Source: Microbacterium murale (GTDB taxonomy: Bacteria > Actinomycetota > Actinomycetes > Actinomycetales > Microbacteriaceae). From it: a stretch of 64,000 bases of DNA. The DNA lies in the NCBI RefSeq assembly GCF_014635185.1, contig NZ_BMCM01000001.1:434001-498000 (forward strand), in the 5' to 3' direction. Below, piece by piece: positions 44,945 to 52,667 of the stretch; the stretch's first letter is position 1, and every line of letters starts with the position of its first letter. Position numbers and translations under genes: made by a program. The notes below the pieces were generated by a model. It did not search any database. It was given only the letters and a program-made list of their open reading frames with translations, and was not told the DNA's origin.

Positions 44945-46146
44945 TCGACTCCTCCATCCGCGGCATCCGCATACGGCAATTCGATATGCACTCGCCATCC
45001 CCCCGAAGGCTCGAGGCCTGCGCTGAGGCTGCCCCGTGCGAGGCGGACACGCTCGGCCATTCCGATGAGGCCGAGGCCGCTCCCGGGGCTCGCCGGGCCG
45101 GGGCCACCGCCGCCGTCATCGTCGATCGTCGCGATGACGTGATCCGCCGCCCATTCGAGCCGCACGACGATCCGCCGTGGCGCCGCAGTATGCCTGACCG
45201 CATTGGTGAGCGCCTCGCGCACAGCATGGTGCACGGCGATCAGCGCATCCGATCCGAGCCTGTGCGGTGTGCCTGTCTCCTCGAACTGCACATCGGTCTC
45301 GGAGCTGCGCACGGACTCGACCAGGGCGCCGATCGCGTCGATGCCGGGCGTTGGCTCTCTCGGCGCATCGGCATCCGCGGCGATCGCACCTCGCATCGCG
45401 CGCAGTGCCTCCCGCCCGGTGTCGGAGACGATGTGCAGCGCGCGAGTACCGGCATCCGGATCGTCGCGGATGAGGGCGCGTGCGACATCCGCCTGCGCGA
45501 TCATCACGGTCATGGAGTGCGCGACGACGTCGTGCAGGTCGCGGTTGATCCGCATCCGCTCGGCCACGATCGCCTCGCGGACGCGAGTGCGTTGGCGCTC
45601 CTCGGCGTACTGACCGCGCTGTCGCTGCAACAGACCGATCGCCCACGCGGCGGCGATCATCGCGGCGAGCCCGACGAAGAGCCCGATCCGGATGCCGTCA
45701 GGCATGGCCGACGCCGGCGTCCAGGCGATCACGGCCGCACCGAGCACTCCGATGCCGAGGGCTGCGAGACCGAGGCGAAGCGTGCGGAGGGCGGCGACCT
45801 CGCCGACGCAGAGAAGGTAGGCGAAGGATGACGGGAACAGCGCGGCCGGTGCTCCGGCGACGCCCTCGCCTCCCGGCAGCAGCGCGAGCGCGAACATCGC
45901 GAGGCTGGCGGCGGCGAACGCGATGACGGGGAATCGCACCGAGACCAGGGAGGCGGCATGCACGAGCGTGAAGAGTGCCGTGATCACGGCGGCGGCTGCG
46001 GGATCGGGCACTGCCTGCGCTTGAACGATCGCGATCAGGCTGGCCGGCAGCAGCAGCACCGTCATGGCGATCGCGAGAATCACATCGGGGCGGTTGAGTA
46101 CACGCCAGCCGTCAGAAGTGGAGATCTTCCTCACGGCGCCGGACAC
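44941..46146 (-). CDS. sensor histidine kinase, NarL-partner (HisKA_3) type
   Basis: 401 residues. The N-terminal ~175 residues hold five or six membrane helices with little extracellular sequence, so it probably senses something in or at the membrane. The dimerisation/phosphotransfer helix has H205 in INRDLHDVVAHSMTVM; the HATPase domain shows N-box HHAVREALTNAVRHT and G boxes DDDGGGGPG and GSGLGLIGMAERV. GTG start. First gene of the kinase-regulator operon, with the TCACCC-N4-GGGTGA palindrome centred about 43 bp upstream. Confidence 0.94.
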   Translation of the reverse strand: MSGAVRKISTSDGWRVLNRPDVILAIAMTVLLLPASLIAIVQAQAVPDPAAAAVITALFTLVHAASLVSVRFPVIAFAAASLAMFALALLPGGEGVAGAPAALFPSSFAYLLCVGEVAALRTLRLGLAALGIGVLGAAVIAWTPASAMPDGIRIGLFVGLAAMIAAAWAIGLLQRQRGQYAEERQRTRVREAIVAERMRINRDLHDVVAHSMTVMIAQADVARALIRDDPDAGTRALHIVSDTGREALRAMRGAIAADADAPREPTPGIDAIGALVESVRSSETDVQFEETGTPHRLGSDALIAVHHAVREALTNAVRHTAAPRRIVVRLEWAADHVIATIDDDGGGGPGPASPGSGLGLIGMAERVRLARGSLSAGLEPSGGWRVHIELPYADAADGGVE

Positions 46147-46181
46147 GGCCCCATGCTCTCACGGGCGAGTTCGGCGGCGGA

Positions 46182-46197
46182 TCACCCGCGAGGGTGA
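46182..46197 (-). promoter_or_regulatory. TCACCC-N4-GGGTGA palindrome upstream of the kinase gene
   Basis: Same arms as the site at 44258-44273, spacer GCGA. It sits between the TrmH-like stop and the kinase GTG, centred near -43 if transcription starts at the GTG: the classic position for an activator touching the -35 region. Candidate autoregulatory site. Confidence 0.65.
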
Positions 46198-46200
46198 ACC

Positions 46201-46818
46201 TCAGCTCGCGTACCGGCGGCACCACTCGTACATGATCACCGCGCCGGCAGCACTCGCATTGATCGAACGCGTCGAGCCGTACTGGGTGATCTCGATGTGT
46301 CCGGATGCCGCGGCGATCGCCTCTTCGGTCAGCCCAGGTCCCTCCTGACCGAACAGCAGCACGCAGCGCTCCGGAAGGTCTGCCTTGTCGACGGGCACGG
46401 CCCCCTCCACGTTGTCGACCGCGATGATGGGGATGCCCTCGGCTGCCGCCCAGGTTACGAACGAGGCGACGTCCTCGTGGTGGACGACGTGCTGATAGCG
46501 GTCGGTGACCATCGCGCCGCGCTTGTTCCAGCGGCGGCGGCCGATGATGTGCACGGTGTCGGCGAGGAAGGCATTCGCGCTGCGCACGATCGAGCCGATG
46601 TTCATGTCGTGCTGCCAGTTCTCGATCGCGACGTGGAACGGATGCCGGTGCGTATCGAGGTCGGCGACGATCGCCTCCATGCGCCAGTACCGGTAGCGAT
46701 CGATGACGTTGCGGGTGTCACCGTTCTCCAGCAGTTCGGGGTCGTACTGCTCCCCCACCGGCCACTCGCCTTCCCAGGGTCCGAGTCCGTGGGTGGTGCG
46801 CTCAGGGGTGTCGGTCAC
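46201..46818 (-). CDS. TrmH/SpoU-family RNA 2'-O-methyltransferase
   Basis: 205 residues of the SPOUT superfamily. The three SpoU motifs are visible: HDMNIGSIVRSANAF (motif 1 with Asn and Arg), CVLLFGQEGPGLT (motif 2) and IEITQYGSTRSINASAAGAVIMYE (motif 3, knot). Methylates ribose in tRNA or rRNA using SAM; the target cannot be deduced. GTG start, 6 nt after TACGCT, leaderless. Divergent from the MntR-like gene. Confidence 0.9.
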   Translation of the reverse strand: MTDTPERTTHGLGPWEGEWPVGEQYDPELLENGDTRNVIDRYRYWRMEAIVADLDTHRHPFHVAIENWQHDMNIGSIVRSANAFLADTVHIIGRRRWNKRGAMVTDRYQHVVHHEDVASFVTWAAAEGIPIIAVDNVEGAVPVDKADLPERCVLLFGQEGPGLTEEAIAAASGHIEITQYGSTRSINASAAGAVIMYEWCRRYAS

Positions 46819-46854
46819 TCAGCCAGCGTAGTCGGGCCAGCGTAGGCTGGAGCC

Positions 46855-47487
46855 GTGGCATCTCCAGCGGCAGACGACTATCTGAAGACCGTCTATGCGC
46901 ATACCGAATGGCAGGATGCCCCGATCACTCCCTCGCAGCTCGCCGCGAAACTGGGCATCGCCCCTTCCTCGGTGACGGAGATGGTGAAGAAGCTCGCTGC
47001 CTCCGGGCTGGTCTTGCATGTGCCGTACGGCGCCGTGCGCCTGACGGATGCCGGCGAGCGGCGAGCCCTGTCGATGGTGCGCCGCCACCGCCTGATCGAG
47101 ACCTGGTTGGTGAGCGAATTCGGCTACGGCTGGCACGAGGTGCACGACGAGGCCGAGGTTCTCGAGCACACGATCAGCGACCGCCTGCTCGAGGGCATCG
47201 ACGAGCGGCTCGGTCGCCCCCGTTTCGACCCGCACGGCGATGCGATCCCGAACGCCGCGGGCCACGTCGCGCGCGAGCCGTTCGTGCTGCTGGCACAGGC
47301 ACCGGTCGGGCACGAGGGCCGCGTGCTGCGTGTCTCCGACACCGACCCGGATCTGCTGTGCGCCCTGGAAGAGCTGGGGCTGTCGGTGTCTTCCGTCGTT
47401 CGAGTGACCGAGGGTGGCGTCGAGATCGACGGCGCCACCGCGCAGCTGCCGGACGGCGCCGTCGACGTCGTGTGGCTCAGCGCGTAG
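46855..47487 (+). CDS. DtxR/MntR-family metal-dependent repressor
   Basis: 210 residues: N-terminal winged helix (DYLKTVYAHTEWQDAPITPSQLAAKLGIAPSSVTEMVKKLAASGLV), metal-binding dimerisation domain and a C-terminal SH3-like/FeoA domain. Predicted ligands are D8, H78, E101, E104 and H105; Glu rather than Cys at 101 resembles manganese-responsive MntR more than iron-responsive DtxR. However MntR's Glu11 is Lys11 here, so one of the two metal positions may be altered. GTG start, 6 nt after TAGGCT. Targets are not adjacent. Confidence 0.9.
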   Translation: MASPAADDYLKTVYAHTEWQDAPITPSQLAAKLGIAPSSVTEMVKKLAASGLVLHVPYGAVRLTDAGERRALSMVRRHRLIETWLVSEFGYGWHEVHDEAEVLEHTISDRLLEGIDERLGRPRFDPHGDAIPNAAGHVAREPFVLLAQAPVGHEGRVLRVSDTDPDLLCALEELGLSVSSVVRVTEGGVEIDGATAQLPDGAVDVVWLSA

Positions 47488-47527
47488 CATCCGCCGGCCA
47501 ACGCCCACGCGCACACGTCACAGCATG

Positions 47528-47563
47528 ACGGCGGGGCCGAGGACGTATCCTCGGCCCCGCCGT
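47528..47563. terminator. bidirectional terminator between convergent genes
   Basis: Perfect 16-bp stem (left arm ACGGCGGGGCCGAGGA) with loop CGTA, located between the MntR-like stop and the MHS transporter stop. Serves both convergent genes. Confidence 0.85.
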
Positions 47564-47585
47564 GTGCCGTCCGTCTCTGCGCGGA

Positions 47586-48920
47586 TCAGACCTTCAGGTC
47601 GTGAAGACGAGAGCCGTCGGTGCTGAAACTCGCGGTGGCGGTCGCGATCGCGCCGACGATGCAGATCACTCCGGCGTAGATCACGACCGGCCAGATCCCG
47701 CCGCCTGCTGCCGCCATCAGTGCGGTGCAGATGAGCGGAGCGAGGCCGCCGCCGAGGGTGTTCGAGAGCTGGTAGCCGATGTTCACACCGGTGGTACGTG
47801 CCTCGGGGTCGAACATCTCGACCAGCATGGTCTGCAGCGTCGCCTGCATCGCGACACCGGGGATCACGAAGCCGATGATCATGCCGAGCCAGATCATCCA
47901 CAGGTTGCCCGTGGAGTAGAGCAGGAACGTCGGCCATACGAGCGCGGCGAAGGCGATGCATCCGGTGATGTAGACCTTGCGGCGTCCGATCCGGTCGGAG
48001 AGCGCCCCGTACGCGGGGGCGACGAAGATCTGCAGTGCCCCGACGATCATGGTGCCGGCGAAGCCCTGCCACGCCGGGATGCTCTCCTGGTTGACCATGT
48101 AGGAGATTCCGAAGGTCAGCACGATGTAGCCGGCGATGCTCTGCGGCAGGCCGATGAGGATGCCGAGGATGGCGTTCTTCGGGTGACGGAACACCTCGAT
48201 GAGGGGCTGGTTCTTGACGCCTGCCGCGATCTGGATCGCCTTGGTGTCCTTGAAGTCGTCGGATTCCTCGAGCTTGGTGCGCAGCAGGATGGCGATGATC
48301 GCGAGCACCATGCCGAGCAGGAACGGGATGCGCCAGCCCCACTCGAAGAACCACGACTCCGGGCCGAGTCCGAGCCCTGCCATGAGGCCGGCGGAGGCCA
48401 CGTTCGCGATGCCCGCGCCGCTGATGAGGAAGGCGCCGTACATTCCGCGCTTGCCCTTGGGTGCGTGTTCGACGACCATGGTCGCCGCTCCGCCCATCTC
48501 GCCGCCGACGAAGAAGCCCTGACACATGCGGAAGAACACGAGCAGGATCGGGGCGAGAAGCCCGATCGCGGCCGTCGGCGGGATGAGGCCGATGCCCGCT
48601 GTGGCGATGCCCATGCCGACCACGGTGATCATCAGCGTCATCTTGCGGCCCACTCGGTCGCCGATGATGCCGAAGACGATGCCGCCGACGGGGCGGAGGA
48701 AGAATCCGACCGCGAAGGTTGCGAACGACTGCATCTGAGCGATGATCGGGTCGCCACCGGCGAAGAACACGACCGGGAACACCGCTGCCGACGCGAGGCC
48801 GTAGAGGTAGTAGTCGTAGTACTCCATGAGAGTTCCGATCGCACCACCAGCGATCGTGCGCTTCTGCTTCTTGCTCAGCTTCGCGCTCAGCGTCGGCGTG
48901 GCTGTCGTTGCCGCGGCCAT
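47586..48920 (-). CDS. MFS metabolite:H+ symporter (MHS family)
   Basis: 444 residues, 12 helices. MHS landmarks: GTLMEYYDYYLYGLASAAVF in helix 1, RPVGGIVFGIIGDRVGRKMTLMITV (motif A) and GFFVGGEMGGAATMVVEHAPKGKRG after helix 4. Family members import organic acids, amino-acid derivatives or betaines, so uptake of N-acyl or D-amino acids would fit the neighbouring catabolic genes. GGAGG precedes the ATG. Direct repeats in its promoter region suggest control by the neighbouring regulator. Confidence 0.88.
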   Translation of the reverse strand: MAAATTATPTLSAKLSKKQKRTIAGGAIGTLMEYYDYYLYGLASAAVFPVVFFAGGDPIIAQMQSFATFAVGFFLRPVGGIVFGIIGDRVGRKMTLMITVVGMGIATAGIGLIPPTAAIGLLAPILLVFFRMCQGFFVGGEMGGAATMVVEHAPKGKRGMYGAFLISGAGIANVASAGLMAGLGLGPESWFFEWGWRIPFLLGMVLAIIAILLRTKLEESDDFKDTKAIQIAAGVKNQPLIEVFRHPKNAILGILIGLPQSIAGYIVLTFGISYMVNQESIPAWQGFAGTMIVGALQIFVAPAYGALSDRIGRRKVYITGCIAFAALVWPTFLLYSTGNLWMIWLGMIIGFVIPGVAMQATLQTMLVEMFDPEARTTGVNIGYQLSNTLGGGLAPLICTALMAAAGGGIWPVVIYAGVICIVGAIATATASFSTDGSRLHDLKV

Positions 48921-49008
48921 AGATACCTCCGGGTTGTCCAGATGAGAGTGCCTGAGACCGATCAGCTTCGGGCAGCGTCGATCGGGCTACAGACAACATA
49001 ACCGCATC

Positions 49009-49040
49009 TGAACACTTCGTCTATGAGGTGAACGTTTCGT
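49009..49040 (-). promoter_or_regulatory. 20-bp-spaced direct repeats upstream of the MHS transporter
   Basis: TGAACACTTCGT (49009-49020) and TGAACGTTTCGT (49029-49040) match at 10 of 12 positions, 20 bp apart, on one DNA face. They lie between the YheO-type regulator and the transporter it precedes, in an AT-richer patch. Candidate operator. Confidence 0.5.
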
Positions 49041-49063
49041 TAATGTAAATCCGTGCGGAGGGG

Positions 49064-49762
49064 TCAGTCCCGTTCGGTGCGCACCTGGTCGAGATAGGCG
49101 TAGGCGGTGACCTTCGAAATGCCGAGCCGCTTCGCCACGGTCTCGACGCCGCGCTTGACGTGGAAGGCGCCGAGCTCATCCAGCATCCGCAGCGCCGCCA
49201 TCCGATCGGCCTTGTCCATGAGCGCGACAGGCCGCCCCACGGCGGCGATCGCATCAGCGATCATCGTGTCGAGCAGAGTCGCGATGTCACGCGCGTGGAA
49301 CTCACGCTCGCGATTCGGCGCCACAGACGTCGGCAGCACGGCTGCCAGGACATTCTGGATCGTCTGCAGCGGCGTCAGATCGATGTTGATGCACAGCGCC
49401 GCGATGATGTGCCCGTCAGCATCGCGGTAGTACACCGACGAGCAGTGCAGCTCTCGGCCGTCCGCCGTCCGACCCGGATAGCCGAACTCGTCGTGCTCCG
49501 CCGCCTCGTTCTTCATCACCTCGAGGCCGAGGTTCGTGGAAGGACCACCGATCTCACGACCGGTGACATGACCGTTGACGATCGCGTAGATCGAATGGTT
49601 CATGTCGCGCTGACTGAGGTCGTGCAGCACCACTTCGCAGTGCTCGCCGACCGCACCGGCGATGGCGTGCATCACGGGACCGAGTACGGCATGAGCGTCT
49701 TCGATGCTCGCGAAGCGCCCCTTGTTCACCGTCAGACCGAACTGCTCTTCCACGGCGCGCAC
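49064..49762 (-). CDS. YheO/DauR-type transcriptional regulator (PAS-like + HTH)
   Basis: About 232 residues. N-terminal YheO domain (VLGPVMHAIAGAVGEHCEVVLHDLS, then IGGPSTNLGLEVM and SSVYYRDADGHIIAALCINIDLT) followed by a C-terminal HTH (LDELGAFHVKRGVETVAKRLGISKVTAYAYLDQV). This architecture is that of DauR-like regulators, known from D-amino-acid catabolism in Pseudomonas. The exact start is uncertain: GTG at 49762 or 49753; the longest in-frame start overlaps a terminator hairpin and is rejected. It sits between the MHS transporter and ridA. Confidence 0.82.
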   Translation of the reverse strand: MRAVEEQFGLTVNKGRFASIEDAHAVLGPVMHAIAGAVGEHCEVVLHDLSQRDMNHSIYAIVNGHVTGREIGGPSTNLGLEVMKNEAAEHDEFGYPGRTADGRELHCSSVYYRDADGHIIAALCINIDLTPLQTIQNVLAAVLPTSVAPNREREFHARDIATLLDTMIADAIAAVGRPVALMDKADRMAALRMLDELGAFHVKRGVETVAKRLGISKVTAYAYLDQVRTERD

Positions 49763-49827
49763 GTCCCATCGACATCGGGCATCATCAGATGCCTGCGAGT
49801 CTACGCGGGCTTCCCCACGGTGCGAGG

Positions 49828-49875
49828 CGTGAGTCGTCCGCACGCCGAGTACCACCGGCGCACGGACGACTCACG
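49828..49875 (-). terminator. hairpin terminator after ridA
   Basis: Inverted repeat with 13-bp arms (left CGTGAGTCGTCCG) and a further inner CGCCG/CGGCG pairing, beginning 6 bp past the RidA stop on the minus strand. Ends the catabolic operon. Confidence 0.75.
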
Positions 49876-49881
49876 AAGCGG

Positions 49882-50262
49882 TCACGCGGCGGGCAGCGCG
49901 GCGACGACGTCGATCTCGACGAGGATGTTCGCGAGCTGCGAGCCGACAGTCGTGCGCACCGGGTACGGCTGCGTGAACGACTCGGAGTAGGCCGCGTTGA
50001 ACTCGGCGAAGTCGGCGAGATCCTGCAGGTGGACGGTCGTCTTCACGCAGTCGTCGAGCGTCAGTCCGTGCTCGGCCAGCACTGCGCTGATGTTCTTCAG
50101 CACCTGGCGGGTCTGCGCGGCCGCGCCCTCCGGAACCTCACCGGTTGCGGGATCCTGCGGACCGAAGCCCGCGGTGTAGAGGAAGCCATTGGCCACGATT
50201 CCCTGGCTGTAGGCACCGGCGGGCTGCGGTGCGTTGGTGATCTGGATGCCCTGCTTGGCCAT
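49882..50262 (-). CDS. RidA-family enamine/imine deaminase
   Basis: 126-residue RidA/YjgF protein. The conserved substrate-binding Arg is in PYPVRTTVGSQL (R103) and GAYSQGIVANGFLYTAGFGPQDP is the family signature. RidA hydrolyses reactive 2-aminoacrylate or imines released by PLP dehydratases, which fits its place in the same operon as a D-serine-dehydratase-like enzyme. GAAAGGAAGAG precedes the ATG. Last gene of the operon. Confidence 0.92.
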   Translation of the reverse strand: MAKQGIQITNAPQPAGAYSQGIVANGFLYTAGFGPQDPATGEVPEGAAAQTRQVLKNISAVLAEHGLTLDDCVKTTVHLQDLADFAEFNAAYSESFTQPYPVRTTVGSQLANILVEIDVVAALPAA

Positions 50263-50306
50263 CTTCTCTTCCTTTCTGTTGGTGATCCGGTGGATCGATC
50301 GGCCGA

Positions 50307-51038
50307 TCAGCGCAGCGCGTGTGCGATCTGTTCGGCCGCCTGTCGGAGGAGCGGAACGTGCCCCTCCAAGTGCGTGAGGTCATGGATCATCCGCAGTGCG
50401 GTGATCGAGACGGCGCCGACGACGCCTGCAGGGGTCGTGATGGGAACGGCGACGCAGTTCACGATCTCCTCGAACTCGCCCTGGTCGACAGCCCAGCCGC
50501 GGGCCGCCGTCTTCTCGAGTTCCGCGTCGAGCTCGGCCCTGGTGGTCAGCGTCTGCGCGGTGTGACGTGTCCAGTCGGCACCGGCGAGCACGTCATCCCG
50601 GCGCTTCTGCGGTAGCTCCGCGAGGATCGCCTTGCCCACCGCGCTGCGGTTCGGGTGCACCGGCGATCCGATGCGCGAGTACAGTCGCACCCGGCGCGGA
50701 TCCTCGACCTTGTCGACGTAGAAGATCTCATCTCCGACGAGTCCTGCGACGTGCACGGTGTTGCCGACGACGCGATGCAACTGCCGCACCGGCACGTGCG
50801 CCGCCTCCTTCAACGCGACATCCTCAAGGGCGGCCGCGCCCAGGACTGCGAGACGGAAAGCGACCGCGTAGGTGCCGTCGTCCCGCCGGCGCACGAAGCC
50901 GACCTTCTGCAGCGTCTGCAGCTCGCGGAACATCGTCGAACGATGGATGCCGAATTCCACGGCGAGTGGAGAGACGGCCTTGGGTTCGTCGGCGAGCGAA
51001 TCGAGGATCGCGGCGGCACGTTCGACGCTCTGCGACAT
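50307..51038 (-). CDS. IclR-family transcriptional regulator
   Basis: 243 residues: winged helix-turn-helix (SVERAAAILDSLADEPKAVSPLAVEFGIHRSTMFRELQTLQKVGFV) and the IclR effector-binding domain (VHVAGLVGDEIFYVDKVE, SRIGSPVHPNRSAVGKAILAELP, WAVDQGEFEEIVNCVAVPI). It follows directly on the deacylase stop and is co-transcribed with the catabolic genes, so it is probably their own regulator. A dyad upstream of the first gene (53996-54011) is a candidate operator. Confidence 0.9.
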   Translation of the reverse strand: MSQSVERAAAILDSLADEPKAVSPLAVEFGIHRSTMFRELQTLQKVGFVRRRDDGTYAVAFRLAVLGAAALEDVALKEAAHVPVRQLHRVVGNTVHVAGLVGDEIFYVDKVEDPRRVRLYSRIGSPVHPNRSAVGKAILAELPQKRRDDVLAGADWTRHTAQTLTTRAELDAELEKTAARGWAVDQGEFEEIVNCVAVPITTPAGVVGAVSITALRMIHDLTHLEGHVPLLRQAAEQIAHALR

Positions 51039-52667
51039 CTAGACCACGTCCTCTCGGTCCAGGGCATCTCGGCGCAGGCCGCGTCCTGGCAGCGCGGCCG
51101 TCAGCTCGCCACCGGCGAGAACGGGGACGCCGGCGACGAGGACGTCGTCGATGCCGATGGCCTCGCGCAACGGCTCCGCATACGTCGCCCGATCCGCCAC
51201 GATGCGCGGGTCCACGACGACGAGATCGGCCACCGCACCCGGCTCGACGACGCCGCGCCGACCCAGACCGAAGCGGTCTGCCGTCGTGCGCGAGAGGTGC
51301 CTGGCGGCATCCCCCCAGCTCCAGGTGCCGAGTTCGCGCACATACTCGCGCAGGTAGCAGCTGAACGTGCCACGGGCACGCGGATGCGGGTGCGCGCCGA
51401 TGAAGATGCCGTCGGAGCCCGCGACGTGCGATGGGTGGGCGAAGATCTTTGCGAGCTCCGATGCCGGCCGCTCATGTGCCACCGCCATCACGACGTTGGC
51501 CCGCAGTCGGGTCGCCGCCAATACGTCGAGTGCGAACGAAATCGGATCGGTGTTCGCCTTCTCGGCGGCGATGGCGATCTTGAGCCCGTGCGTCCAGTCG
51601 TACTCGGCGGCGGGCACATGCGCGAGCGTGAGCATGTGTGGCCAGTCCGGTCCGAGGCTCGGATTGCCGTCGATCCTGGGGAACCAATCGCGACGCAGAC
51701 GCTCGCGCTCATCAGAATCGGCGAGGGCGACGAGCACGTCATCTACGGGCTGTGCGGTGAGGTCGGGTGGGAGCAGCGGCATGCTCATGAGTGAGCAGCC
51801 CCGGATGTACGGATAGGCGTCGAACGTCGCCTGCAGTCCCCGCGCGGCGAGCGCGTCCATCTGTCCGATGACGATGTCGGCGTCGGCGTGGAAGTGCGAG
51901 ACGTGCACGGCGAGCGGCGCTCCGGAAGCCGTGCCCGCGCGCTCGGCGATCGCCGCGATCTCGTCGATGCCTGCGGCGGCGTTGCGCTCGTAGCCGCCGC
52001 GCATGTGGCTGACGTAGACCCCGCCCGCACGGGCGACGTGCGCGCAGAGTGCGGCGATCTCATCGGCGTCCTGGAACAGGCCTGGCACATAGTCGAGACC
52101 GGTCGAGAGCCCGACGGCGCCGTCGGCCATGCCCTGTGCGACAAGTTCTGCCATCGCGGCGAGCTGCGCGGCATCCGCCGGCTCCTGTGATCGACCGCAC
52201 ACCTCCCAGCGCACGGTCCCGGCGGGGATGAGTACGGCGGCGTTGAGCCGGGATGATCCGTCGATCGCGGCGAGGTAGTCCGCGATGCCGCCGCCGGTGT
52301 AGCCGGCGAACGGACCGTTGATGGCGCCGAAGTACTCGGTCGCGTAGGCGCCGTCGCCTGGCGCGTACGAGACGCCGTCCTGGCCGGCGATGATCGTCGT
52401 GACGCCCTGTCGCAGCAGGGCGCGTTGCACGCCGGCGTCGTCTGCACGACCGGTGAGCAGACCATCCGCGTGCGAGTGCGCGTCGATGAATCCGGGCATG
52501 ATCAGCCGGTCGGTGCAGTCGATGACGTGATCGTCGGGTTCGGCGGCGACTTCGCCCACCACGGCGATGCGTCCGTCCAGCACGAGCACGTCGGCGCGCG
52601 TCGTGTCGTGCTCACCCACGACGGAGCCGCCGCGAAGGACGATCCGAGGGATCGGTCCGTCCGTCAT
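51039..52667 (-). CDS. N-acyl-D-amino-acid deacylase (D-aminoacylase) family amidohydrolase
   Basis: 542 residues. Metal-dependent amidohydrolase: HxH in IDAHSHADG, His residues in VHVSHFHAD, and Asp in VAGSDGIF. Where classic D-aminoacylase has the zinc Cys in GNCG, this protein has IIAGQDGVSYAPG, so Asp replaces Cys. Expected to release free D-amino acids from N-acyl forms, feeding the D-serine-dehydratase-like enzyme encoded just upstream. The start is fused to that gene's stop (TGATG); an in-frame extension further upstream is rejected. Confidence 0.87.
   Translation of the reverse strand: MTDGPIPRIVLRGGSVVGEHDTTRADVLVLDGRIAVVGEVAAEPDDHVIDCTDRLIMPGFIDAHSHADGLLTGRADDAGVQRALLRQGVTTIIAGQDGVSYAPGDGAYATEYFGAINGPFAGYTGGGIADYLAAIDGSSRLNAAVLIPAGTVRWEVCGRSQEPADAAQLAAMAELVAQGMADGAVGLSTGLDYVPGLFQDADEIAALCAHVARAGGVYVSHMRGGYERNAAAGIDEIAAIAERAGTASGAPLAVHVSHFHADADIVIGQMDALAARGLQATFDAYPYIRGCSLMSMPLLPPDLTAQPVDDVLVALADSDERERLRRDWFPRIDGNPSLGPDWPHMLTLAHVPAAEYDWTHGLKIAIAAEKANTDPISFALDVLAATRLRANVVMAVAHERPASELAKIFAHPSHVAGSDGIFIGAHPHPRARGTFSCYLREYVRELGTWSWGDAARHLSRTTADRFGLGRRGVVEPGAVADLVVVDPRIVADRATYAEPLREAIGIDDVLVAGVPVLAGGELTAALPGRGLRRDALDREDVV

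Noticed and set aside
47528-47563. Long perfect hairpin as a possible novel element
   Set aside because: Lies between two convergent stop codons with a 4-nt loop: an ordinary bidirectional terminator.
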